Positions 31,061 to 39,601 of a stretch of 64,000 nucleotides of DNA are shown here, one piece after another. The stretch is from WSZY01 sp964559845 (lineage in GTDB: Bacteria; Pseudomonadota; Zetaproteobacteria; Mariprofundales; Mariprofundaceae), in assembly GCA_964559845.1 (NCBI GenBank), contig CAZLJF010000001.1, forward strand, positions 12,494 to 76,493. Reading direction: 5' to 3'. Below the pieces are notes generated by a model. The model was given only the letters and a program-made list of their open reading frames with translations, did no database searches and was not told the origin of the DNA. The position numbers and the translations under genes are program-made. Position 1 is the first letter of the stretch, and the number at the start of each line of letters is the position of its first letter.

Positions 31061-33520
31061 TCACGCTGGACGCACCACGATATTCAGCAGACGTCCCGGA
31101 ACAAGAATCACCTTGACAATCTGCATGCCATCCAGCCATCTGGCAATGGACTCATCGGCCCTGGCAATCTCAAAGGCTCCATCCTGATCGATATCTTTCG
31201 GCACCATGATCTCACCGCGCTTCTTGCCCTGAACCTGCACCACCAGTGAAATCTCATCCTGCACCAGCGCCGATTCATCCACCTTCGGCCATGCTGCCAC
31301 CACAGCCATATCGGCCATGCCCAGCTTCTCGGCAACTTCACAGGCAAAATGCGGCACAAATGGCGCCAACATCACAGCCAACGCCCGCATACCTTCATCA
31401 AAGGCAGTCATACCCTCATCATCATGGGCATCAAATGCACCCAGGCTGTTGCTTAGCTCCATCAGCGCCGCAATCGCCACATTGAAGGCGAAGCCATGCT
31501 CAAAGGCATGCGTCACGCGCTGGATCGTGCTGTGAATATCAAACCGAAGTTTTCCGGTTGCCTCAGGTGAGGCCTGACCCGGAAACTGTTTCCCTGCCTT
31601 GTCCAGCAGACGCCAGACACGTTTCAGGAAACGGTTGGCACCCTCCACACCGGCATCGCTCCACTCCAGATCTTTCTCCGGCGGTGCGGCAAACAGGGTA
31701 AACAGCCGCGCCGTATCACACCCGTATTTCTCGATAATGGCGTTCGGATCGACCGTGTTGCCCTTGGATTTGGACATCTTGGCGCCATCTTTCAACACCA
31801 TGCCCTGCGTCAGCAGATTCTTGAACGGCTCATCCCCCCCCTCTTCAGCGCTGAAGAGGCCTGCATCACGCATCAGCTTGTGATAAAAACGGGCATAAAG
31901 CAGATGCAGCACGGCATGCTCCACGCCACCGATATACTGATCCACCGGCGCCCACTGCTTCATCGCCGATGCATCCACCATCGATTCGCTGCGCGGGGAG
32001 GTGTAGCGGTTCATGTACCAGGAGGACTCCATGAAGGTGTCGAAGGTGTCGGTCTCTCGACGTGCCGCCTTGCCGCACGACGGGCAATCGACATGTACGA
32101 ACTCGTCACATGCGGTTAGTGGTGATGCGCCGCCGGTCGGCTGCAGATGCTCCGGCAACACCACCGGCAGTTGATCTTCCGGCACAGTGACCATGCCACA
32201 GTCATCACAGTGGATGATGGGGATGGGCGCACCCCAGTAACGCTGACGCGATACCAGCCAGTCTCTTAAACGATATTGAACACGTTCACTGCCCCTGCCT
32301 TCACTTTCCAGATATTTGGTGATGGCGGATTTCGCCTCTTCTGAACACAAGCCATCGAATTGTGAGGAGTTCACCAGCACACCCACTCCAACAAATGCGG
32401 ATGCCTGAATGTCCCACTCACTATCCACGGGCTTGATCACCTGTTTAATCGGCAACCCATATTTTCTGGCAAACTCATGATCACGCTCATCATGGGCAGG
32501 CACACTCATCACCGCTCCCGTGCCATAGCTCATCAGCACAAAGTTGGCGACCCAGATCGGAACTGTTTCACCCGTAATTGGATGCACAGCATTAAATCCC
32601 GTTGCCATCCCCCTCTTCTCCATCAGGGCCACATCAGCCTCCTTGGTGGAGATATGGGAACACTCTTCAAGAAACAGTGCCAGTTCAGGATTAGATTCCG
32701 CCGCCCTCTTTGCCAAAGGATGGCCTGCGGCCACCGCCATGTAGGTAACCCCCATCAGCGTATCCGGGCGCGTCGTAAAGATATCGAGTGTTTCATCACT
32801 GCCTTCGATGCCGAATGAGACCTCAGCCCCGGTGGAACGGCCAATCCAGTTGCGCTGCATGCCGACCACCTTTTCAGGCCAGCCGGAGAGTTTGTCGAGA
32901 TCATTGAGCAGTTCTTCGGCATAATCGGTAATCCTGATGAACCACTGGGCAAGATTCTTGCGCTCAACCGGCGTATCGCAACGCCAGCATGCGCCCTCCA
33001 CCACCTGCTCATTGGCAAGCACGGTGTGGCACGGTTCGCACCAGTTCACCTCCGCCTCCTTGCGGTAGGCCAGCCCCTTCTCCACCAGCTTGGTGAACAT
33101 CCACTGCTCCCACCGGTAGTACTCCGGTTTGCAGGTGGCAATCTCACGGTTCCAGTCATAGGAGAGGCCAAGGCGCTTGAGCTGCACACGCATCTGCTCG
33201 ATATTGGCATAGGTCCACTCGGCGGGCGGGCGCTTATGTTTGATCGCCGCATTCTCAGCCGGAAGACCAAAGGCATCCCAACCAATCGGGTGCAGCACAT
33301 TATAGCCCTGCATCCGCTTGTAGCGGGCTACGGCATCACCGAGGCAATAGTTGCGTACATGGCCCATGTGCAGGTTGCCGGACGGATAGGGGAACATCTC
33401 CAGGCAGTAGTAGCTCTCACGGCTGTCAGATAAATCTTCACAGGCAACATCGATGCCTTCTTCATGCCATTTTGTCTGCCATTTGCTTTCGATTTGCTGT
33501 GCTTCGTAACGATCTGACAC
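31061..33520 (-). CDS. leuS: Leucine-tRNA ligase
   Basis: This class I aminoacyl-tRNA synthetase has 819 residues. The HIGH motif appears as PSGNLHMGHVRN and the KMSKS motif is exact in DGAKMSKSKGNTVDP. The CP1 editing domain (about 220-410) with TTRPDTLMG and the zinc-binding CxxC region are present. Translation starts with GTG 33520 behind AGGGG. The order leuS-lptE-holA is widely conserved. Confidence 0.97.
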   Translation of the reverse strand: MSDRYEAQQIESKWQTKWHEEGIDVACEDLSDSRESYYCLEMFPYPSGNLHMGHVRNYCLGDAVARYKRMQGYNVLHPIGWDAFGLPAENAAIKHKRPPAEWTYANIEQMRVQLKRLGLSYDWNREIATCKPEYYRWEQWMFTKLVEKGLAYRKEAEVNWCEPCHTVLANEQVVEGACWRCDTPVERKNLAQWFIRITDYAEELLNDLDKLSGWPEKVVGMQRNWIGRSTGAEVSFGIEGSDETLDIFTTRPDTLMGVTYMAVAAGHPLAKRAAESNPELALFLEECSHISTKEADVALMEKRGMATGFNAVHPITGETVPIWVANFVLMSYGTGAVMSVPAHDERDHEFARKYGLPIKQVIKPVDSEWDIQASAFVGVGVLVNSSQFDGLCSEEAKSAITKYLESEGRGSERVQYRLRDWLVSRQRYWGAPIPIIHCDDCGMVTVPEDQLPVVLPEHLQPTGGASPLTACDEFVHVDCPSCGKAARRETDTFDTFMESSWYMNRYTSPRSESMVDASAMKQWAPVDQYIGGVEHAVLHLLYARFYHKLMRDAGLFSAEEGGDEPFKNLLTQGMVLKDGAKMSKSKGNTVDPNAIIEKYGCDTARLFTLFAAPPEKDLEWSDAGVEGANRFLKRVWRLLDKAGKQFPGQASPEATGKLRFDIHSTIQRVTHAFEHGFAFNVAIAALMELSNSLGAFDAHDDEGMTAFDEGMRALAVMLAPFVPHFACEVAEKLGMADMAVVAAWPKVDESALVQDEISLVVQVQGKKRGEIMVPKDIDQDGAFEIARADESIARWLDGMQIVKVILVPGRLLNIVVRPA

Positions 33521-33813
33521 CTGTAATTACCCCTGATATGAACTAGGATGCGGATGATGATGGGGTTTGTGGCGAATGAAAAGAGGAAAACTTTTTTACG
33601 ATGGCAATATACTGAATAGTCTTACGGCTGTCCTCCGGAAGCATCAATGAATTGACTGGCTTATCAAATAAATCGGCACCTCCTTAGGGAGACATCCGCA
33701 ACCGGGCCAGACCGTTCCGGCTGAAGAACAACCCCGCCACAAAGAACATATGGCGCCTCTCCTCTGCAACCTCTGTGCAAGAGCGTATACTGCAAGCCCC
33801 CTTGCTTTTCACC
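33521..33813. other. Intergenic region before leuS
   Basis: This 293-base stretch separates the FlhB C-terminal homologue (upstream on the minus strand) from leuS. A TAAGGAGG sequence on the minus strand (about 33680) is followed by no usable reading frame. I see no convincing promoter or RNA element. Confidence 0.4.
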
Positions 33814-34104
33814 CTATGTTCTTTTCGAGTCCATTTTCTCCGCCAGTTTCTGATCGGTCTGATAGAGAAATGCGAGCAGCTCCGCCACCAGTTGATATGC
33901 CTCTTCCGGTATCTCCCGCCCGACAGGCACTTGTGCCAGAAGCTGCGCCAGATTCTCGTCCTCATGAATATGCAGATGATTCTCTTTGGCCAGTTCAAGA
34001 ATCTTCCTGGCAATCTCGCCAAAGCCTGCAGCCAGCACCTTGGGTGCCTGCCCTTCGCCGGGGCTGTAACCCAGCGCAACAGCAGCTTCACGATCCCGCA
34101 TCAT
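33814..34104 (-). CDS. FlhB C-terminal domain homologue (FlhB2/YlqH-like)
   Basis: The 96 residues correspond only to the cytoplasmic C-terminal domain of FlhB/EscU: AAVALGYSPGEGQAPKVLAAGFGEIARKIL, here spanning two helices, then HIHEDENLAQLLAQVPVGREIPEEAYQLVAELL. The autocleavage NPTH is replaced by YSPG at the matching position, so it is not self-cleaving in the usual way. Such free-standing homologues occur in many flagellated bacteria and may substitute for part of the FlhB switch. In others it sits beside a FliK-like gene. Here the feoB-like gene lies between it and such a gene (36352-37104). Confidence 0.85.
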   Translation of the reverse strand: MMRDREAAVALGYSPGEGQAPKVLAAGFGEIARKILELAKENHLHIHEDENLAQLLAQVPVGREIPEEAYQLVAELLAFLYQTDQKLAEKMDSKRT

Positions 34105-34246
34105 GAGGTCCGGAAAATATAAATAAGGAGTCTGTCATCCTCCTGTTTATCGCCCGGAGCATCGCCGACATAAGCGGCCTGTTTGGCAGAGCTTCATTGC
34201 AAAATATGATTCGGGACGCATCATTTCCTCATTCAAGGGGTGTTTT

Positions 34247-36301
34247 ATTAACAATTCCAGCAATATCATCGAGCCATCTCCACTTTCCGGGCCGTACTAC
34301 CGTGGCAAACAGCGCCTGCGCATTGCGCTGGTCGGCCAGCCCAACAGCGGCAAAAGCACGCTCTTCCATGCGGTGGCAAGCACCAGCATTGACCGTGGAC
34401 AACTGGCAGGAACCGACAGGGCCTACAAGCGCTGTACCGTACAGATCGGTATGGATGAGGCCGAACTGGTTGATCTTCCGGCCATCTATTCGCTGCACAA
34501 TCTTCGTGACGATGATCTGGAGGGGCTGAAGTATCTTCTCTGGGGAGACAGCCGCCCGCTTGTCTCCGCCCATGAAGCGGATGAGCCACCGGCCCCCTTC
34601 TCACGCCCTGATATCCTGATTCATCTGATGGATGCCAGTACACTGGACAGGCATCTTGAACTGACCATGGAACTGATTGAGCTGGGACTGCCCATTGTGA
34701 TCGGCCTGAACATGATGGATGAGGCTCGCCGCAAAGGGCTCTCCATTGATATCGGAGCACTGGAGCAGGAGCTGGGTGTACCTGTCGTGCCGATGACTGC
34801 AATCAAGGGGCATGGCATCGCCACCCTCTTTGAGAGGGCGGTGCAAACCGTGCGCAACGGCATCTGCCCGATCCCCCAGCCGGCTGGCGAACATATCACG
34901 GCATGGGCTGCAAAGCTGCATACAGCACTGGACAGTCCCGAACTGCATGCGGCGTTCAGAATCCCGCAGACCTTCCTGATGATGCAGTTGATGCAATCGG
35001 ACCACTATCTCACCTCTGAACTGGCATGCCATTTTCCGGAAGCAGCAGAGGCCTTCGCAGCCATCCGTCATCAGGCTGACGCGGCGTTACCGCGGTCACT
35101 GGCCGAAGAGGTGGCAGCAGACAGACATCACCGTGCCGCCAAGCTGTTTGAAAATGTGGCGCTGCTGACCCACCGCTCCAGAACCATCACCTGGGAAGAC
35201 AGACTCGATGCCATATTTCTGCATCCGCACTGGGGCCTGGTTGGAAGCATCTCCCTGTTTGCGCTGGTGCTGTTCATGGTCTTTGAGGTCAGTGCAGGGC
35301 TGGATGCTGTCACCGCCGCCCAACTGGCAGAGATGGCGGAGAAATGGCAGCCGGACAGTACAGGCGGTGTCATCGGGCATGCCGTTGTGGATGGTCTGAT
35401 CGGCCTCATTGGCATCGTCATCCCCTACATGCTGCCACTGGTGCTGATGCTTGTTGCACTGGAGGAGTCCGGTGTCATGCAGCGCGTTGCCTTTATGGTG
35501 GACCGCTTTTTCCACCGCATCGGCCTGCATGGGAAGGTTGCCGTACCGTTTCTTCTTGGTCTGGGCTGCAACGTTCCGGCTATCGCTGCAACCAAAAACG
35601 TAGTGGGCGGGCGGGACCGGGTGGTGGCATCGCTGCTGATTACCTTTGTTCCCTGCTCGGCACGTTCCGCCATTATTCTTGCACTGGGAGGAAAATATCT
35701 GGGTGGCCTTGGCATCTTTGCCATCTTCATGCTTAATCTGCTGATTATCGCCATACTCGGAAAACTGCTTGTACGCCGTTACCCGGAGATCAGCCCCGGC
35801 CTGATTCAGGAGATTCCTGCCTATGCCATACCGAAACTGCAGCCGGTTCTGCATGCGACCTGGCATCGCACCCGCGATATTCTGACCATTGTGACGCCAC
35901 TATTGGTCGGTGGCAGTATTGTCCTGGCCCTGCTCCACCATATCGGTGCGGACATGTGGATCAACCAGCTTCTGTCGCCAATCACCGTCTGGCTCCTGGG
36001 ACTACCGGTGGTGCTCGGTGTTCCGATTCTCTTTGGAGTATTGCGTAAGGAGCTGTCACTGCTGATGATCTACCAGGCACTCGGCACATTTGAGGTCGGC
36101 AATATTCTGAACTGGGTGCAAATCAGCACCTTCCTGGTTTTTTTGATGTTCTATGTGCCGTGTGTATCCACATTTGCTGTGATGCTGAAGGTGATCGGTC
36201 GCAGAGATGCGCTCTTCTCGATTGCCCTCTCCATCGGTGTAGCTCTGCTCTGCGCGCTTGCCATACGCGGCCTGCTCGAAGCCTTGCGCCTGATTATTTG
36301 A
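34247..36301 (+). CDS. feoB: FeoB-like ferrous iron transporter with non-canonical start
   Basis: This is a GTPase-gated Fe(II) importer of the inner membrane. The P-loop GQPNSGKSTLF (residues 30-40) lies upstream of the first ATG, GTG or TTG in this frame (GTG 34373). The open frame from 34127 contains none of these codons before it. ATT 34247, six bases after AAGGGG, is the best start and gives 684 residues. The G4 motif is NMMD. The G3 motif reads DLPAIYSL, with Ala for the usual Gly (DLPGTYSL). The membrane half has the two gate motifs GLGCNVPAIAATK and VPCSARSA. No feoA is adjacent. A sequencing frameshift is the main alternative to an ATT start. Confidence 0.82.
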   Translation: MNNSSNIIEPSPLSGPYYRGKQRLRIALVGQPNSGKSTLFHAVASTSIDRGQLAGTDRAYKRCTVQIGMDEAELVDLPAIYSLHNLRDDDLEGLKYLLWGDSRPLVSAHEADEPPAPFSRPDILIHLMDASTLDRHLELTMELIELGLPIVIGLNMMDEARRKGLSIDIGALEQELGVPVVPMTAIKGHGIATLFERAVQTVRNGICPIPQPAGEHITAWAAKLHTALDSPELHAAFRIPQTFLMMQLMQSDHYLTSELACHFPEAAEAFAAIRHQADAALPRSLAEEVAADRHHRAAKLFENVALLTHRSRTITWEDRLDAIFLHPHWGLVGSISLFALVLFMVFEVSAGLDAVTAAQLAEMAEKWQPDSTGGVIGHAVVDGLIGLIGIVIPYMLPLVLMLVALEESGVMQRVAFMVDRFFHRIGLHGKVAVPFLLGLGCNVPAIAATKNVVGGRDRVVASLLITFVPCSARSAIILALGGKYLGGLGIFAIFMLNLLIIAILGKLLVRRYPEISPGLIQEIPAYAIPKLQPVLHATWHRTRDILTIVTPLLVGGSIVLALLHHIGADMWINQLLSPITVWLLGLPVVLGVPILFGVLRKELSLLMIYQALGTFEVGNILNWVQISTFLVFLMFYVPCVSTFAVMLKVIGRRDALFSIALSIGVALLCALAIRGLLEALRLII

Positions 36302-36351
36302 AATATCTGCAAAATGCCTTACCTCGAGCCATCCCCGGAACACAACTGTTG

Positions 36352-37104
36352 TTAAACGTGCAAGCTTCCCAGTGAAGCAAACTTCTCCGGTAGTCCACCC
36401 AGCAGTTTTCCTTCAATATATGAACGCCTGGATGTCTCTTCACAGTCTCGCTGCTCTTCCAGCCATTTAAGGAAAGCAGGCCTTAATTCCGCCATATTCG
36501 AATCTCTGCCCGCGTAAAGTTTCAGCGTCCATGGCCCATCTTCCGACCCTTCCAGCGCAAAAGCCACCGGTCCGAGATGATCCAGATCCGCCCGCCCATG
36601 CAGTAAAAAGCGATAATCATTCGATGAAGCCCGGACCATCCCGTGTGGTGAACCATCCTGCTGATCCCGTAACATCAAACGCCGGGCATCCACGCCAACC
36701 TCTGCCTGGAATGGCAGCTGGCTCTGCTCCATTTTTTGCCAGCCTGTTTCCTGGGAGGAGCGGCCTGCCCCGGCAGACTCGCGCCCCACCTGCTCCTGTG
36801 ATTTCAGCCTGTTCGCCAGCATCTCTGACAACACAGTAGCCGCTTTAGAATCGCTCAACAAACTGAACTGGGCCGGCATTTCCCTGTTCACCAGTTGCAA
36901 CCAGACATGCCCCGCCGGTATGTTTGCAGGAATCTTCGCCTGCAGGCGGTAGCCACCAAGCATCAACATCACATTGCCCGGCGAATCTCCCGGCGTCATA
37001 CGAGCGGAAAGAATGGAGCCATTTTGCCATGGCAGTGAGGATGCTATTGCCGGTTTGGCCCCCTGAGGAAGGGGGAGCAACCGGGCGCCGATAAGGTTAA
37101 TCAT
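36352..37104 (-). CDS. FliK-like flagellar-locus protein, uncertain
   Basis: This 250-residue protein has no firm family. An N-terminal beta-rich part (about 25-80) is followed by a low-complexity Ser/Gln linker (about 100-125). The C-terminal part includes YRFLLHGRADLDHLGPVAFALEG and WTLKLYAGRDSNMAELRP, which recalls the hook-length-control fold of FliK C-termini. In some bacteria such a gene pairs with the free-standing FlhB C-terminal homologue. Here that homologue lies beyond the feoB-like gene. It follows the DUF2802 gene by 7 bases at the end of the flh-fliA operon. Confidence 0.5.
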   Translation of the reverse strand: MINLIGARLLPLPQGAKPAIASSLPWQNGSILSARMTPGDSPGNVMLMLGGYRLQAKIPANIPAGHVWLQLVNREMPAQFSLLSDSKAATVLSEMLANRLKSQEQVGRESAGAGRSSQETGWQKMEQSQLPFQAEVGVDARRLMLRDQQDGSPHGMVRASSNDYRFLLHGRADLDHLGPVAFALEGSEDGPWTLKLYAGRDSNMAELRPAFLKWLEEQRDCEETSRRSYIEGKLLGGLPEKFASLGSLHV

Positions 37105-37111
37105 ATCCGCT

Positions 37112-37585
37112 TCAGCTCTTTGGCGTGGACTGCAGCATCAGCATCAGTTTGATCTGTGCCAGAGGAAGATCCAGTTTCCGGGCAATTTTTTCAGGCGTTT
37201 CCCCTTCCCGCTGAAGACGCAGCATCTGTGCAACCTGTGAAATATTTGCGCTGGCATGGCTCTGGCTCTCTACCCCGGCCTGAACCTTCTCTTCAATCTT
37301 CTGCCCGGGCTGCTCTTCTGCCACAGGCTCAGTGGCCTTACTGCTCCTGGCAGAAACCGCATCCTCCGGCCTGTCCCGGGACTGTAGATCCTGAATCTGT
37401 ACCAGAGCCTGATTGAGCATCAACGTTGCTTCCTGCAACTGGGTCGATGCCTCTGTCAGCATCCCTTCAATCTTCTGCCGCTGTTTTATCTGTCCCCACC
37501 AGAGAACCCATAGTCCGATCACTGCAAGAATCAGTACGGCATCAAGAAGTATGGGAAGCATTTCATTGTCCAGATATTCAGGCAT
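37112..37585 (-). CDS. DUF2802 membrane-anchored coiled-coil protein
   Basis: This protein has 157 residues. One N-terminal membrane segment (about 9-30, LPILLDAVLILAVIGLWVLW) is followed by a coiled coil (about 33-70) and a polar linker. The C-terminal helix-turn-helix-like end (AQMLRLQREGETPEKIARKLDLPLAQIKLML) matches DUF2802, a family found in flagellar operons after fliA. It may be a motility accessory protein at the inner membrane. It overlaps the small gene upstream by 8 bases. Confidence 0.75.
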   Translation of the reverse strand: MPEYLDNEMLPILLDAVLILAVIGLWVLWWGQIKQRQKIEGMLTEASTQLQEATLMLNQALVQIQDLQSRDRPEDAVSARSSKATEPVAEEQPGQKIEEKVQAGVESQSHASANISQVAQMLRLQREGETPEKIARKLDLPLAQIKLMLMLQSTPKS

Positions 37586-37781
37586 ATCGATCTACTCCGG
37601 GGCCGCTTTTATCCTGTTGTTCCCTCTCAGGCTGAGAGGCGGGCGCTCTGCTGTTTGCCGGTTTATCAGAATGTTCCTGCCTGCGTTGCTGCCGCTCCCG
37701 TGGCTCCTGCCGTTGAGACACAACAGGCTTGCCAGGCGCACAGGGGCTAATCGGTGAAATGCTGTCTGCAGGCGACATCAT
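37578..37781 (-). CDS. Small hypothetical gene coupled to fliA
   Basis: This protein has 67 residues and is rich in Pro, Ser, Gln and charged residues, with no membrane segment or known family. ATG 37781 shares one base with the fliA stop (TGATG), and the gene overlaps the DUF2802 gene by 8 bases. This tight packing on both sides is the only evidence that it is translated; the sequence looks disordered. It could be an anti-sigma-like or linker peptide, but nothing shows that. Confidence 0.4.
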   Translation of the reverse strand: MMSPADSISPISPCAPGKPVVSQRQEPRERQQRRQEHSDKPANSRAPASQPEREQQDKSGPGVDRYA

Positions 37782-38530
37782 CAATCCAGGTTAAGAATCC
37801 CGCGAAGGCGCAGCACCATTTGGCTGTGAATCTGCGAAACACGTGATTCAGTCAGTCCAAGAACCAGTGCAATCTCTTTCATGGTCAGCTCTTCATAATA
37901 ATAGAGCGTCAACAGGATCGCCTCCCGCTTTGGCAGTTTCTCGATAGCTCCGGCAAGATGGCCGATAAACTGGTTCATTGCAGTCTGCTGCTCAGGCAGC
38001 ATCTCCGGATCGCCGGCAAGTACTTCAAGCACGGAAAGCTCATCATCCCCGCTATTGATGGATGGAAGATCATTAAAGTAAACCACGGACATCATGCGCA
38101 CCTGATCCAGCCGCTGACGATATTCATCCAGACTGATACCCAGATGTGTGGCGATCTCACTCTCTTCAGCCGGACGTCCATGCTGCTGCTCCAGTTCAAG
38201 CAGCGCCCGCTGCAACTCCTTGGAACTGTCGCGAAGACCGCGTGGCATCCAGTCAAAGGCACGCAGATAATCGATCATGGCGCCGCGTACACGGTAGGAT
38301 ACAAAGGTTTTGAACTGAACATCCCGGTCAGAATCAAAACGTCTGGCTCCATCCAGCAGCCCCAGCACACCTGCATCAATGAGGTCGTCCAGCTCAATCG
38401 AATCCGGTGTCCTGCGCATCAACTGGTCAGCATGATAGCGTATCAATGGCAGGTACTCCTGCAGCAGCTTTTCCGGATCGTTCAGCAGTGATGTATCCTG
38501 CTGGTGAACATACTGCCGGGCAATACTCAT
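37781..38530 (-). CDS. fliA: Flagellar sigma factor FliA (sigma-28)
   Basis: This is the sigma factor for late flagellar and chemotaxis genes. The 249 residues show region 2 (LIRYHADQLMRRTPDSIELDDLIDAGVLGLLDGARRFD, here over two helices), VQFKTFVSYRVRGAMIDYLR, region 3 and region 4 (LTMKEIALVLGLTESRVSQIHSQ). It overlaps the small membrane-protein gene upstream (ATGA, 38527-38530) and the small gene downstream. No flgM is visible in the window. Confidence 0.95.
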   Translation of the reverse strand: MSIARQYVHQQDTSLLNDPEKLLQEYLPLIRYHADQLMRRTPDSIELDDLIDAGVLGLLDGARRFDSDRDVQFKTFVSYRVRGAMIDYLRAFDWMPRGLRDSSKELQRALLELEQQHGRPAEESEIATHLGISLDEYRQRLDQVRMMSVVYFNDLPSINSGDDELSVLEVLAGDPEMLPEQQTAMNQFIGHLAGAIEKLPKREAILLTLYYYEELTMKEIALVLGLTESRVSQIHSQMVLRLRGILNLD

Positions 38531-38751
38531 GACCTTCGCCTCTGCTGCCCATGCGGCATGCCACCCTGATCTGCCGGTGTCAGCAGATCATTAAGCCAGA
38601 CAAGCAAAACACCCATCCAGGCCCCGCTGATAGCCAGAATTAATGTCCGGAACAGCATATCTGAAAGCGATGTGCCAATTACGGTGCAGATTGCAACACC
38701 TGCAAGAAGGCCGATGGATAACCCTGCAACTGCAGCATATTTTACCTGCAT
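38527..38751 (-). CDS. Small two-helix membrane protein
   Basis: This protein has 74 residues with two membrane segments (about 5-27 AAVAGLSIGLLAGVAICTVI and 33-56 LFRTLILAISGAWMGVLLVWL) and a basic C-terminal tail. It lies between flhG and fliA, overlapping fliA by four bases. I do not recognise a family. Coupling to fliA suggests a role near the flagellar pole or in regulating the sigma factor, but that is inference. Confidence 0.6.
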   Translation of the reverse strand: MQVKYAAVAGLSIGLLAGVAICTVIGTSLSDMLFRTLILAISGAWMGVLLVWLNDLLTPADQGGMPHGQQRRRS

Positions 38752-38755
38752 CTGC

Positions 38756-39601
38756 TCACCCTCCCGCCTGCATGGAACTCTCCGCGCTTAACCCCTGATT
38801 CAGGCTATGCTCCCAGAAAAACTGCAAACCACTGCTACGGGATCTGTCACGCGGACGCGCCAGTACTGTCTCAAGAAGCTCGTACAACTCCTGTGTTGCC
38901 ACCGGTGCCGCCGCAGGATCCAGCAGGCTCTGTTTCTGGATCGCTTCACGCACCTGCGGCGTAGAGGACATGTGCCCGACATAATCCAGGTGCACATCCA
39001 GATAGCGATCGGTCACGGACATCAGTCGCCGGAACGTCAGCTGCCCGTCGAATTCATTGGCCTGATTGACAGCCACCATAAAACGCCGAACATCACGCTG
39101 CTGTGACAGCACCTTGATCAGTGCATAGGCATCTGTCAGTGAAGTGGGATCCGGAGTGAGAACAACCAGTGACGATTCGGCAGCCGATACAAAATAGAGT
39201 ACGTTATCACCGATACCGGCGCCGGTATCGATCAATACAAGATCATAATCCCTGGCGGCTTCACGCATCTCATCAAGCATCACCTGCTGCTGACCGGCAT
39301 TCAGGCTTGTCAGCTCATAAAGACCACTGCCACCGGGAAGCACATCAAAACCCTGCCGTGTCCGAAGCACCATATCACTCAGGGGCACTTCGCCATCAAG
39401 CACCCGCTTTACGGACCCCTTTGCACTTAAGCCCAGCATTACATCAACATTGGCCAGGCCCAGATCGGCATCCAGGACAAGCACCTTCAACCCCTGCCTG
39501 ACAGCCCGCTCGGCGAGATGAATTGAAAAGAATGTTTTTCCGACACCACCTTTACCGCTGCTGACAGCAATAACCCGGGGTGTTGATTGCTCAAGACTCA
39601 T
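38756..39601 (-). CDS. flhG: MinD/ParA-type ATPase FlhG
   Basis: FlhG (FleN) restricts flagellar number together with FlhF. The 281 residues begin at ATG 39601 behind AAGGAGA, overlapping the flhF stop by four bases. The deviant Walker A is SSGKGGVGKTFF, followed by the switch region LDADLGLANVDVMLG and LIDTGAGIGDNV, typical of FlhG. The tail may include an amphipathic membrane-targeting helix. Order flhA-flhF-flhG-fliA is conserved in polar flagellates. Confidence 0.93.
   Translation of the reverse strand: MSLEQSTPRVIAVSSGKGGVGKTFFSIHLAERAVRQGLKVLVLDADLGLANVDVMLGLSAKGSVKRVLDGEVPLSDMVLRTRQGFDVLPGGSGLYELTSLNAGQQQVMLDEMREAARDYDLVLIDTGAGIGDNVLYFVSAAESSLVVLTPDPTSLTDAYALIKVLSQQRDVRRFMVAVNQANEFDGQLTFRRLMSVTDRYLDVHLDYVGHMSSTPQVREAIQKQSLLDPAAAPVATQELYELLETVLARPRDRSRSSGLQFFWEHSLNQGLSAESSMQAGG

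Noticed and set aside
33684..34091. 135-residue minus-strand frame overlapping the FlhB C-terminal homologue
   Set aside because: It is out of phase with the recognisable FlhB C-domain sequence and has no motifs.
34197..34529. Short plus-strand frame starting near the feoB-like start
   Set aside because: It resembles no protein and overlaps the P-loop region in another frame. It is relevant only as the possible source of a frameshifted ATG.
34373..36301. GTG 34373 as the start of the feoB-like gene
   Set aside because: The P-loop motif lies upstream of it in the same frame, so such a protein would lack its GTP-binding site.
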